Of a stretch of DNA of 45,800 nucleotides, positions 11,801 to 17,826 are shown in pieces (position 1 is the stretch's first letter; each line of letters starts with the position of its first letter). The translations under genes were made by a program, and so were the position numbers. The stretch is taken from the NCBI GenBank assembly GCA_028293425.1, contig JAQGOV010000052.1:1-45800 (forward strand), in the 5' to 3' direction. Source of the DNA: Verrucomicrobiales bacterium (GTDB lineage: Bacteria > Verrucomicrobiota > Verrucomicrobiia > Limisphaerales > JAQGOV01). The notes below the pieces were generated by a model. The model had not been told where the DNA came from, ran no database searches, and was given only the letters and a program-made list of their open reading frames with translations.

Positions 11801-13869
11801 GTGGCGTTGGCGTTAATCGTAACGGTCTGGCCGGAGGAGAAGGTCTGGTTATTCGTCGGACCTGTAATCCCCACCGTGGGAGGGCTGTTCGCCACCACGG
11901 AAACGTTCACAACTGCAGAAGTAGTTGTGGAACTGGAATTGTCCGTTGCAACCGCGCGTAATGAATAGCTGCCAATCGCAACACCGTTCCAACTAAAGGT
12001 CCAGGGACTGGTCAAGGCTTCGCCGATTTTGCTGGTGCCCAAGTAGAACTCAACCTTGGCAACGGTCCCGTCCAGGTCCGTCGCATCCGCTGTGATGCCA
12101 ATATTAGCCGGCGCGCCAAAAGTTTGATTGTTCGTAGGGGTTAAAATCGCGACAGTGGGCGGGACGTTAGAGGCGGTCCCGCCAATCCCGACCAACTCGA
12201 AGTCAAAACTAATATCCGAACTGGTTAGGTCAAATTGGTGAATTTCAACGGCAAGGATATTTGTCCCAGAAACAAGGGCTCCAGGGTTAAGCTGGTTCGT
12301 AAACCAGGTCGACTCCTCTGCTCCACCTACCACCGCCGAGGCCGTAGTTAAATAATTGATGGGAGGTTGGGGCATGTTGCTGAACCAAACCGCTTGCCCG
12401 TTCAGGTAAATAACCGCCCCATCGTCGCGCAAGAGGCGAGCGGTGAGATTGGTGTAGGCAGCAGCATTTGAGATCACGAATTTTTTTCGGAAATACGTGG
12501 TAGTAATTTTTGTATTGTCGACCCGGTTGCTGCGAACGACGGTGGCTTCATCCCCATCACCATAGCCAAGCTGGGCGACGCCGTTGGACCAGCCGGCGTC
12601 ATTGAACGTCAGGTTCGTCCAGCTCGAGCCCTGGTCCGAGCCGTCGTCCAGGTATTTCCAACTGGAACCGGCAGCGATCAAAACGTTGGTGGCCAGATTG
12701 CCGCCCGTGACCGTCACATTCGCCACTCCCGAAGTGGATCGGGCTCCGAAGTTATCCGTGGCCACCGCTGTTAGGGCATAACTTCCTGCTGGAACACTCG
12801 TCCATGGAAAATTATAGGGGCTGGCCAATACCTCACCCAGCTTGCCCCCATTGCTGAAGAATTCGACCTTGGCAACAGAGCCATCGTTGTCCGAGGCGGA
12901 AGCTGAGACCGTCATGTTGGCGGGCGCGGAAAAGGATGAGTTATTGGCCGGATTTGTGAGAGTGACCGACGGAGGAATGTTTTGACCGGCTGGCCCGGTT
13001 TGACCGATCAGTTCCAAATCGAAACTGAGATCAGAGCTGGTTCCTAGATTCTGATGCATTTCGACCGCAAGAATGTTGGTTCCGTTCACCATGAAAGTTG
13101 GAGATACATTTGCCGTCAGAAATGTTACACTCTCCTCTGTTCCGCCAATGGCGAGGCCTGCCGTGGTGAGATAATTCTGACCCGCGGCGAGATTATCCCT
13201 GAAGATTTCGTTGCCGTTCAAATACACCACCACCCCGTCATCTCGAAGCACATTCAAGATCAGGTTCGTTAAGCTCACGACATTACTGGAAACAAATGCT
13301 CGGCGGAAATAAGTGGTAATGTATTTGGCGCTTGCGTTGGGACCAAACCCTATCTCCGTGACCTCGTCTCCGTCTCCGTAACCGAGCTGAGCCGGACCGG
13401 ATGCCCATCCGCCGTCTGGAAAGCTCAATGCTCTCCATGCCGTCCCCTGGTCACTCCCGTTGTCCAAGTACTTCCAAACCGACTCCGCGGGGACCAGGTT
13501 GGTCGCGTTTGCAGCCAATGCCTGAATGGTGAGGCTAACAGGAGCGGATGTGGTGGCGCTCCCACCGTTGTCCGTTGCCACGGCGGTCAACGAATAGCTC
13601 CCAGCAGGTACATTCGTCCACGTGTAAACAAAATTGGTGACTGAGGCCAGGGTGTTGGTTACCTGTCCCAGTTTCGTCGCGCCTTGATAAAATTCCACCT
13701 TGGCGATGAAACCATCCGGATCACTCCCGCTGGCGAGTAGCCGGAGGGTTGGGGAGGCAGTGAAGGCGGCGCTGGCCGCAGGACTTCTGAGCCCAATTGT
13801 TGGGGGCACAGCTGCCGCCGTGAAAGCCAATGACAAAAAACCCAGGACGGACAGAGGCAAGTACTTCAT
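2887..13869 (-). CDS. Giant secreted protein: Ig-like, CotH kinase-like, beta-helix and lamin-tail domains
   Basis: The product has 3660 residues with a signal peptide (MKYLPLSVLGFLSLAFTAAA). In order: Ig-like domains of the SPANNSTF...AKVEFY...YSFTWTNVPAGSY type at about 22-115, 300-385, 570-850 (three in a row) and 1023-1115; three copies of a roughly 165-residue beta-sandwich starting WKYLDxGSDQG and containing RDDGAVVYLNG (about 125-290, 395-560, 853-1020); two Big_5/SwmB-like domains (about 1116-1315); a lamin-tail domain (VVINEIMYHP, about 1321-1490); a CotH kinase-like domain (about 1620-1980, with LLFFHDHDTDFG as the metal-binding motif); a right-handed beta-helix (about 2083-2460); six more lamin-tail domains (INEI/VNEW starts near 2616, 2760, 2900, 3046, 3188, 3350); a Ca-binding DTDGDGLPDDWE segment (about 3535); and a C-terminal sandwich ending RRFYRIRTPKSP. 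No PEP-CTERM or LPXTG-type sorting signal is visible. It is probably exported and surface-bound or released. The start follows the signal peptide. Confidence 0.9.
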   Translation of the reverse strand: MKYLPLSVLGFLSLAFTAAAVPPTIGLRSPAASAAFTASPTLRLLASGSDPDGFIAKVEFYQGATKLGQVTNTLASVTNFVYTWTNVPAGSYSLTAVATDNGGSATTSAPVSLTIQALAANATNLVPAESVWKYLDNGSDQGTAWRALSFPDGGWASGPAQLGYGDGDEVTEIGFGPNASAKYITTYFRRAFVSSNVVSLTNLILNVLRDDGVVVYLNGNEIFRDNLAAGQNYLTTAGLAIGGTEESVTFLTANVSPTFMVNGTNILAVEMHQNLGTSSDLSFDLELIGQTGPAGQNIPPSVTLTNPANNSSFSAPANMTVSASASDNDGSVAKVEFFSNGGKLGEVLASPYNFPWTSVPAGSYALTAVATDNFGARSTSGVANVTVTGGNLATNVLIAAGSSWKYLDDGSDQGSSWTNLTFNDAGWSNGVAQLGYGDGDEATVVRSNRVDNTKITTTYFRKKFVISNAAAYTNLTARLLRDDGAVIYLNGQAVWFSNMPQPPINYLTTASAVVGGAEESTWFTNQLNPGALVSGTNILAVEIHQFDLTSSDISFDFELVGIGGTASNVPPTVAILTPTNNQTFGAPANIGITADATDLDGTVAKVEFYLGTSKIGEALTSPWTFSWNGVAIGSYSLRAVATDNSSSTTTSAVVNVSVVANSPPTVGITGPTNNQTFSSGQTVTINANATDNDSVSKVEFFADGLKLGEDLTSPYSFTWSNAGSGAHALVAIATDNLSSRATSSVVNISIAGNLAPTVSITSPANNSTFTAPTNVPLSASATDPDGSVAKVEYYAGTLKVAESSIGPAYNAVWTNNLIGSYTLQAVAYDLLGAMGTSAPVSVTFTGLPPATMIAVGSVWKYLDTGVDQGTAWVSNNFNDSTWQSGPAQLGYGDGDEATVLSFGPDPNNKYITTYFRHAFVVANRNAYSSLAFRLLRDDGAVVYLNGKEVFRSNMPGGPIAFGTTTFNAVDDGTIFFPTNASASFLVNGTNVVAVEIHQATVTSSDISFDLELIGNTGAISNAPPTVALISPANNSNFTEPADITLTAAASDPDSAIDKVEFFRNGNVKIGESLSAPYTILWSGVSSGVYAIRAVATDIFGATGTSSVVNVSVTSPSAPTVASVAPPAGNVTNLSSITVHFSEAVSGVDASDLLVNGTPATTVSGAGDTFTFFFSQPLDGLVAITWAANHGIQDVESTPQPFNGNAAGSTWQYVLFDTVRPLLAKIDPLPGSSLNSLQQIKITFSENVGGVDASDLLVNGTPAQSVSGNGVGPYTFAVIQPTNGTVQLSWAVNHGIHDFASASNLLVTSSWSYTLDTNLVQDVVINEIMYHPANETTTDEWVEIFNRGSNAVNLTGWKISKGVNFDFPASTLRAGAYLVVCANLARFNTVYSGVTNVLGNWDGTLSNTGEEIRIDDALGNQVDSVTYADAGDWAVRRRNTQDPPGYTAFGWDWFADHDGLGKSVELINPALPNKSGQNWSPSAIANGTPGRTNSVLQANIAPMILEVVHSPAIPKSTNSVTITARLVDEQLTGSSAILFYRTGTNPFASVPMFDDGQHGDGVAGDNIFAAVLPPNPNLTILEFYVQAVDAGNHVRTWPGPTDTIGTQGANALYQVDDSPNDTNQPIYRLIMTADEESRLANLNSTQPQNNSPMNATFISVSGEDVQVRYECDVRLRGAGSRGAIPPNYRVKIPSDNRWKGFTGLNLNTQFTHSQLAGSIFSRLAGMNTEQAIPVQVRVNGLNMANSGSRQYGSYVHLEARDSDYAGNHFPNDPNGNLYTATRPSVDLSYLGTNPQSYVNAGYLKDSNSSENDYTDLINLTYALSSNTPDNQYSAAVRQVANVEEWMRYFAVTVMLGYNETSLGTGAPDDYTMYRGINDPRLLLFFHDHDTDFGEGDSPCPVNAPLFRATALPVVNRFLKWPDFVPIFYSELKQQAETTFAPAHFDPTIDQALNWVPNQVVANMKNFNAQRRAFVLSQIPLNLTVNSATVLGSSNGIFRTTSGTIGLYGEANVIDTRKVLVNGMPAYWSAWEGRWTNNAVTLQPGINNVLVQALGTNNTEIASSTFTVWYDTGTATSAGPISGNVVWTPNAGPYNVTASLTIGNGATLTIQPGTTVYIAPGATINVTGTGRLLAEGNLDAHIRFTRQPAGANWGSLDFINASLESRLAYVDFDGCGGTTIGGHNAEVHANNAKVYFDHLTFANTPTVEYISFDGSSFIVQNSVFPTYPFATSGPEMLHGVNGIPAGGYGIFRSNYFGHTYGFNDTIDFTGGNRPSPILQIIGNVFDGAGDDHLDLDSTDAWIEGNIFMHAHRDTNRTDNPLDTASAISGGVDFASQYSEWTIINNLFYDVDHAVLNKEGGRFIFAGNTLVHVNKENGSGQSSDIAAFNFTDDALPLPAPSIGAGAYIANNIIWDCPVLVANYNTTNLTVIFENNILPTAWSGPGSSNIVADPLLNLSLITNVLTADWRTVQAAFQPKASSPAIGTGTGGFDRGGLNPKGLLVYGEPSGLTPSTTASFNLFPGGVFNWGSAVPPYLWGYTHYKWKLDNGSWSAEISITNRPTLTLSNLSNGPHTLYVSGKNDAGYYQDDTFVYPLDGPVPAHATASRTWVVNTNASAIRINEILAANSTAVPIGAKYPDLVELYNNGSSAVDLGGMGMTDSADQPYKFVFPAGTIVAPGQFLVLYADNDVAPAGIHLGFSLRQSGENLYLFGASGRLLDSVEFGLQLNDLSIGRLADGSWSLTQPTLGSVNKAVPLGNPAKLKINEWLAASVSVQDFIELYNPESLPVSIGNFYLSDRPIGAPTEHKIAPLSFIAANGYGVFIADGHPKDGADHLSFQLSQDQGMIGLSDAALNLIDMVVYGSQKNDISQGRSPNGSTTILYLPTPTPGAPNPNPIVPGAGRLVLNEILANNVNLAESDGTVADWAELFNGTATNINLADLSLSDSSLVPRRFIFPAGAVIPAGGFYTLRFDPNALPSATNSGFGLKKTGGSLYLFDNLASGGGLIDGLTYGLQAVDFSIGRIPNGSTNWLLALPTRNAGNLVASQGGISQLKVNEWMAAPASGSDWFEIYNPNPQPVALGGLFLTDDLSTPVSRKKYQIPALSFIGTGLYGFQQFFADDPIGGDHTGFKLSNTGEAVGICNPDGSVIDSITFGAQQIGVSQGRLPDGNTNIVGFPSSASPAESNFLPLPDVVINEALSHTDLPLEDAIELRNLSGSAVNIGGWFLSDAKHTLKKYRIPDGTILPANGFKVFYEYQFNSAPGSVTSFSLSSAKGDEVYLSVGNTNGALTGYRASVEFGAAQNGVSFGRYQTSVGIDFVAMAQRTFGTDNPDTVQQFRTGNGLPNSTPKVGPIVISEIMYHPPDIGTNDNVVDEFIEFHNVTGSAVPLYDSAYPTNVWKLKKAVSFSFPPNITIPANAYFVVVSFDPGTNAAALAAFRSKYSVPGAVPVFGPYLGKLNNASDSIEIHKPDAPQQPPALDAGFVPYILVDRIKYADLPPWPTAPDGTGASLQRINDLAYGNDPVNWTSGNPTPGRTMNQDTDGDGLPDDWEIANGLDPNSAVGVNGANGDPDNDGMTNLQEYQAGTDPHSSASNLRLQIVGLNPTRLRFVAQPNRSYTIEYATDLGTTWTKLLDVDPVATQTTFDILDDPVPVRRFYRIRTPKSP

Positions 13870-14037
13870 TTTACAACAACTTTTAAGTGCGCGGTTAAAA
13901 AGCAGAAGAGAATGTTTCCCTGTTCCGGATGGATCAGGTCCGCATTTATTCCTGCTGAGCTGGCCAATTTATAGGCTATTTGGACCAATTTAGCAAGAAG
14001 TTAGGCAGGTTCCGGGCCAACCGATTTTGGTGAAATT

Positions 14038-14072
14038 GAACCTTAAATTGGTTCTTTCCGAACGTTTCGGAA
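14038..14072. promoter_or_regulatory. Two adjacent 17-bp dyads, possible operator
   Basis: GAACC-N7-GGTTC occupies 14038-14054, and TTCCGAA-CGT-TTCGGAA occupies 14056-14072, a perfect 7-bp inverted repeat. The two centres lie 18 bp apart, on nearly the same helix face allowing two turns. A third dyad, TGTCC-N7-GGACA, lies at 14120-14136. The half-sites differ, so a single binding protein is uncertain. Confidence 0.35.
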
Positions 14073-14119
14073 CACAAAAAATCCGAGGTGTAACGAAATC
14101 AGCCAGCCACCCGGCGAGT

Positions 14120-14136
14120 TGTCCTAAAATTGGACA
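14120..14136. promoter_or_regulatory. 17-bp dyad TGTCC-N7-GGACA
   Basis: This imperfect palindrome has an AT-rich centre (TAAAATT) and the same 5-7-5 architecture as the two dyads at 14038-14072. It may be an operator; no binding protein is known. Confidence 0.3.
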
Positions 14137-14236
14137 CTGGCGGATTACAGCTGCGAGAATAAAACAATTAGCCCCCAGACGAGCCGACCGGTGACTCCCA
14201 TCAATCCGACCCGGGGCGATTCGCTGGAGAAGCCAA

Positions 14237-14695
14237 TCAACGAGAAATGTCGGTCTGCTTCAGCGTCTTGAATTGATGCTGGTGGAGGACCTTCTCCGCG
14301 ATCTCATTGTCTTCCATGCTGAGGGCAATCATGGACTGACCTTGCGGATGGGGGATGAAGGAATAGAGATAATTAATATTCAACTCCGCTTCGAGCAGGG
14401 CTGACATCACATTGTGGAGCTCGGTCGCGGAATCCACCGCCACGACGAGCAACTTGGCTTCCGTGAAGGCGAAATTGTGTTGGTAAAGAAGGTCGCGTGC
14501 CTGGTCGGGATCATCCACGACACAACGGATGATGGAGCTCTCCGTGGTGTCGAGAACTGTGAGCCCCAGGATGTGAACCCCGTGGGTTCCAAATAGCTGA
14601 ACGAGGTCATGAAGCTGGCCTAAACGATTGGCCGTGAAAATGGAAAACTGCGTCACAGGCTCGGCCCTTCGCGCTGGAATTGCTTTTACAGCCAT
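14237..14695 (-). CDS. Tandem ACT-domain protein
   Basis: The product is 152 residues with two ACT folds: about 14-75 (FSIFTANRLGQLHDLVQLFG ... ILGLTVLDTTESSIIRCVVD) and about 80-145 (AKLLVVAVDSATELHNVMSALLEAELNINYLYSF). ACT domains bind small ligands, often amino acids, at their interface. Stand-alone two-ACT proteins act as cytoplasmic ligand sensors or regulatory subunits, in the style of acetolactate synthase small subunits, but no catalytic or DNA-binding part is present. The start ATG at 14695 is followed by a short basic lead (MAVKAIPARRAEP). It is preceded upstream by the terminator of the dnaB-bamA-ompH operon, so it has its own promoter or depends on read-through. Confidence 0.85.
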   Translation of the reverse strand: MAVKAIPARRAEPVTQFSIFTANRLGQLHDLVQLFGTHGVHILGLTVLDTTESSIIRCVVDDPDQARDLLYQHNFAFTEAKLLVVAVDSATELHNVMSALLEAELNINYLYSFIPHPQGQSMIALSMEDNEIAEKVLHQHQFKTLKQTDISR

Positions 14696-14774
14696 ATCCT
14701 ATAATTAGCCACAGAAGAGCGCACTTTTCATGCACAATCTTCCAAAGAGGGACGAAAAATCGACTGTTAGAATC

Positions 14775-14800
14775 AAAAAGCGGCTTTTGAGCCGCTTTTT
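14775..14800 (-). terminator. Rho-independent terminator of the ompH operon
   Basis: AAAAAGCGGCT-TTTG-AGCCGCTTTTT forms an 11-bp stem with a 4-base loop and, read on the minus strand, ends in a T-run. It lies 22 bases past the ompH stop and before the ACT gene. The A-run on the other side makes it potentially bidirectional. Confidence 0.9.
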
Positions 14801-14821
14801 GGGGAAAAGAAGCGCTTAGTT

Positions 14822-15412
14822 CTATTTAGTGCCAATTGGGGACGCCGGTGCCGACTGGTTTAGTTCCTTCAAAACCATGGGCGTAATGTCATTCTCGCCG
14901 TTGGTATAAAGCAGGATTGGCGTCTTATTAAAACTCTCCGAAGCGGTATCCAGGACCAAGCTGTAATTGGCCGCCTTCGCCTTCGTCGTGATGACGACTT
15001 GGATTTCCTTCAGAATGTTGTCGCGCATCCGACGCTGTTGCTCCTCCAATGTGGTGCGGGATTGACGGTCAAACTGATCGATCGTTTGCTCCAGCTCCTT
15101 GATTTCCAAAAGTTTAGATTCCGCGGTCTTCTTCCGCTTCTCGCGTTCGTCGGCGGAAACAGCTTGGTCATTTGCGCCGTCCAAAGACTTTTTATAGTCA
15201 TCCCGAGTTTTGCCGTACTGGTCCATCAGGTTCTTGCGTTCCTTGTCCAGTTCCCCGGCTTTTTCCTTGAGGTTGGCGTCGGCAGCTTTGGTTTTATAGT
15301 AGTCATCAAACACTTTACGAAGGTCGATGGTGCCAATTTTAGATTGGGCGGAGGCAGAAATCGCCAGCAAAGCCGTGAAACCCAAAGTTAAAATAAATTT
15401 ACGAATATTCAT
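14822..15412 (-). CDS. OmpH/Skp-family periplasmic chaperone
   Basis: The product is 196 residues: a signal peptide (MNIRKFILTLGFTALLAISASA), then the family lead IGTIDLRKVFDDYY and a long Lys/Glu-rich coiled coil of about 100 residues (roughly 40-140), and a C-terminal strand returning to the body (YSLVLDTASESFN). Skp holds unfolded outer-membrane proteins in the periplasm and hands them to BamA. The gene starts 8 bases after the bamA stop, so the two are co-transcribed, and a strong terminator follows. Length is slightly above that of E. coli Skp because of a Pro/Ser-rich tail. The gene name skp is likely by function and context, but is not asserted. Confidence 0.9.
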   Translation of the reverse strand: MNIRKFILTLGFTALLAISASAQSKIGTIDLRKVFDDYYKTKAADANLKEKAGELDKERKNLMDQYGKTRDDYKKSLDGANDQAVSADEREKRKKTAESKLLEIKELEQTIDQFDRQSRTTLEEQQRRMRDNILKEIQVVITTKAKAANYSLVLDTASESFNKTPILLYTNGENDITPMVLKELNQSAPASPIGTK

Positions 15413-15420
15413 GCGAAAGA

Positions 15421-17826
15421 TTAAAAGTCGCGTTGGTAGCCTACGCTGAATTGGAATCGGCCGCTACTTTTGTTGTAACGATCGGCGTGGATCGGAATAC
15501 CATAATCCAGGCGCAGAGGACCAAGGCGCGGAATGTTCAGACGAAGCCCAATACCATAATTGTCGTTGTACGAACTGGTCTGGCCCAGCGAACTAAATCC
15601 AGCTCCGGTTTGGCGGCTCCGCGTTGAAAAGCTATAAGCATCGGGGTAGACCATGCCGATATCATAGAACACTGCAACCCGAAGAAATTCAATAATGGGG
15701 ATGCTGTATTCCGCGGAACCAAACCAATAGGTGCCACCGCCGAGCGGCTCGTTATTGTGCGCAGGGTCACGAGGACCTACCTGCCGATAACGATAGCCGC
15801 GAAGTGTGTCGATGCCGCCGAGAAACCAGCGATCGAAAACCGAGACGCGCGGAGAATTATCATACTTGTCCACGATGCCAGTGCGGCCCATCACTTCGAA
15901 AACATTTCCTTCAAAGAAGCCTTTGAAGAACCAGTGGCTGCCCAGTTCAATATTGTAAAAGTCCCGATCCCCCCCCAGCGGACCACCCGCCACGGAACTT
16001 CGGATTTCGGTGCGCTGGCCTGCGTTAGGCAAGAGCGTGCTGTTCCGGGTGTCGTAGGCAAGTGAGGTGCCTACTTTGGAAACCAAATGATAGCCCTTCT
16101 CAAACGGGTCTTGAATAATGGCTGGGGCATTTGAACTTACATCAACAATGCCGCGGTTCTCAATGTTGTAGCTGATGCCACCAATCAGGAAGTCGCTGCC
16201 CAGAGCCCTGGTTAACCCGATACGAGCACCGGTCAGGCGTTCGTTGTAGAAGTCATTTAAGCTGACGAAATCAAGTTCGCTGTGGTAGAGGTCGACGCTG
16301 AGCTGCAGCTTCTTGCCAAGGAACCACGGTTCAATGAAAGTTGCTTCATATTCGCGGCGAACGGTGCCGAGCGTGGCCTTCAACCGCATTTTTTGGCCAC
16401 CGCCCTGGAACCATGGAGGATTGAACAGGTCGAAATTGTTTTGGGTGACCTCCGCGAACCCGAGGATGCTATCCACGGAGCTAAAGCCGGCGCCGATCGT
16501 GAAATTGCCGGTGTTCTGCTCGTTTACCCCGATGACCAGGTTCTTGCGATTCGGAATGTCAGTTGGTTCGGGCTGCGCATCCACGTGCTCGAAAAACTGC
16601 GTACCTTCGAGACGCCTCTTGCTCAGCTTCACCTTCACCATGTTGAACTCTTCACCAGGAGAAACGGCCAATTCGCGGCGGATGACGCGGTCCTTGGTCT
16701 TCGTGTTTCCCTTGATTTCGATCTTCTCAATGTAAGACTTGTCGGCTTCATCGATCTCATAGCTGAGATCCATCGTGCCCGTTTGGGTATTTGGATTCTT
16801 GCGGGCAAAGATCTTGGTGTCGATGTAGCCTTTGGTACCGTAAAGGTCTTGGATGGCTTCGATGTCCTTGTTCAGGCCGACCGGGGTGAAGGTGGAGCCG
16901 ACGCCCATCTTCAGCTTGGAAGCAATCTCATTTGTGGTGAAGAGCTTGGGCCCCTTGAATTCCACAGCGCCGACGCGGTATTGCTGGCCTTCTGAAATAA
17001 CGAAGTGCAGGACCAGCTTGCGCGGAGTTTCGTAAACGAAACGCAGGTCCTTCATTTCGAAATCAATGTAGCCTTCGTTGCGGTAGAACTCGGATAGCCG
17101 CTCCTTGTCTTCTTCAAGCTGATCATCCTTGAGCACGCCGGTGCCGGTGAGCCAGGAGAAAAGCCAGTGACGACGCGTCTTGAGAACTTTGCGCAATTTT
17201 TTCTGAGAGAAGGCATGAGCGCCTTCAAAATAGACATCCTGGATGCGCACCTTCGGGGTCTCCGTAATATCGAAGGTAATGGAAGCGCGTCCGGTGGCCG
17301 GGTCGACGTTGGGGGTGTATTCGACCTTTGTTTGAGGATAGCCGGCCTTCTGATACATCTTCAGGATCTCCTGCTTATCCATGAAGATCTTTCGCTCATC
17401 GAAAGGCTCTCCGATTTTCGATGTCACCTTTTTGGAGAGCTTGGCCTTGCTGTACTTTTTATTGCCGACGAAATTAATGTCAGACAGCTTCGGCCTGGGC
17501 TGGAGCACATAAAGCAACTCAACTCCATCGACCGTGCGCTGCTCGGAGACGCGGACGTTGAGAAAGTAGCCGGTGCCGTAAAGATTGCGGATGTCGTCGT
17601 TGACGCTGGCAGGGTTGTAGTTGTCCCCTTCCTTGATCTTGATGTTGGCGCGGACCAGCGCTTCGCTGACGGTCTGCGGGCCGACGTTGGTAATGCTGAC
17701 CCTGGTGATGGGCAGTTGAACCGGAGCCTGAGCCATGGCTGCCCCGGAGGCGCCAATGATGGCCAAACCGCACACCCAGACCCGAACGAAATGACCGCGG
17801 CGCCCGAACTTAAGCCGGGATGTCAT
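15421..17826 (-). CDS. bamA: Outer membrane protein assembly factor BamA
   Basis: The product is about 801 residues. It has a signal peptide (VCGLAIIGASGAAMAQ), five POTRA domains (about residues 30-430, with repeats such as GDNYNPASVNDDIRNLYGTG, KAKLSKKV and KDKDRVIRRELAVSPGEEFN-like blocks) and a C-terminal 16-strand Omp85 barrel. The conserved loop-6 motif RGYRYRQVGPR is at about 675, and the chain ends in the aromatic GYQRDF. It inserts beta-barrel proteins into the outer membrane. The ATG at 17826 is preferred over an upstream TTG at 17853. Its first 17 bases overlap the end of dnaB in another frame (17810-17826), which suggests translational coupling. ompH/skp follows 8 bases downstream, an arrangement known from many Gram-negative genomes. 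Confidence 0.95.
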   Translation of the reverse strand: MTSRLKFGRRGHFVRVWVCGLAIIGASGAAMAQAPVQLPITRVSITNVGPQTVSEALVRANIKIKEGDNYNPASVNDDIRNLYGTGYFLNVRVSEQRTVDGVELLYVLQPRPKLSDINFVGNKKYSKAKLSKKVTSKIGEPFDERKIFMDKQEILKMYQKAGYPQTKVEYTPNVDPATGRASITFDITETPKVRIQDVYFEGAHAFSQKKLRKVLKTRRHWLFSWLTGTGVLKDDQLEEDKERLSEFYRNEGYIDFEMKDLRFVYETPRKLVLHFVISEGQQYRVGAVEFKGPKLFTTNEIASKLKMGVGSTFTPVGLNKDIEAIQDLYGTKGYIDTKIFARKNPNTQTGTMDLSYEIDEADKSYIEKIEIKGNTKTKDRVIRRELAVSPGEEFNMVKVKLSKRRLEGTQFFEHVDAQPEPTDIPNRKNLVIGVNEQNTGNFTIGAGFSSVDSILGFAEVTQNNFDLFNPPWFQGGGQKMRLKATLGTVRREYEATFIEPWFLGKKLQLSVDLYHSELDFVSLNDFYNERLTGARIGLTRALGSDFLIGGISYNIENRGIVDVSSNAPAIIQDPFEKGYHLVSKVGTSLAYDTRNSTLLPNAGQRTEIRSSVAGGPLGGDRDFYNIELGSHWFFKGFFEGNVFEVMGRTGIVDKYDNSPRVSVFDRWFLGGIDTLRGYRYRQVGPRDPAHNNEPLGGGTYWFGSAEYSIPIIEFLRVAVFYDIGMVYPDAYSFSTRSRQTGAGFSSLGQTSSYNDNYGIGLRLNIPRLGPLRLDYGIPIHADRYNKSSGRFQFSVGYQRDF

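Larger units (their letters stand above)
13870..14236. other. Long upstream region of the giant gene with three dyads
   Basis: No gene is seen. The stretch separates the ACT gene stop from the giant gene start, and it probably carries the promoter of the giant gene. It contains three 17-bp dyad-symmetric sites, listed separately. Confidence 0.5.

Noticed and set aside
3118-12781. Many plus-strand frames opposite the giant gene
   Set aside because: They follow from the GC-rich repetitive coding strand and have no start signals or recognisable domains.
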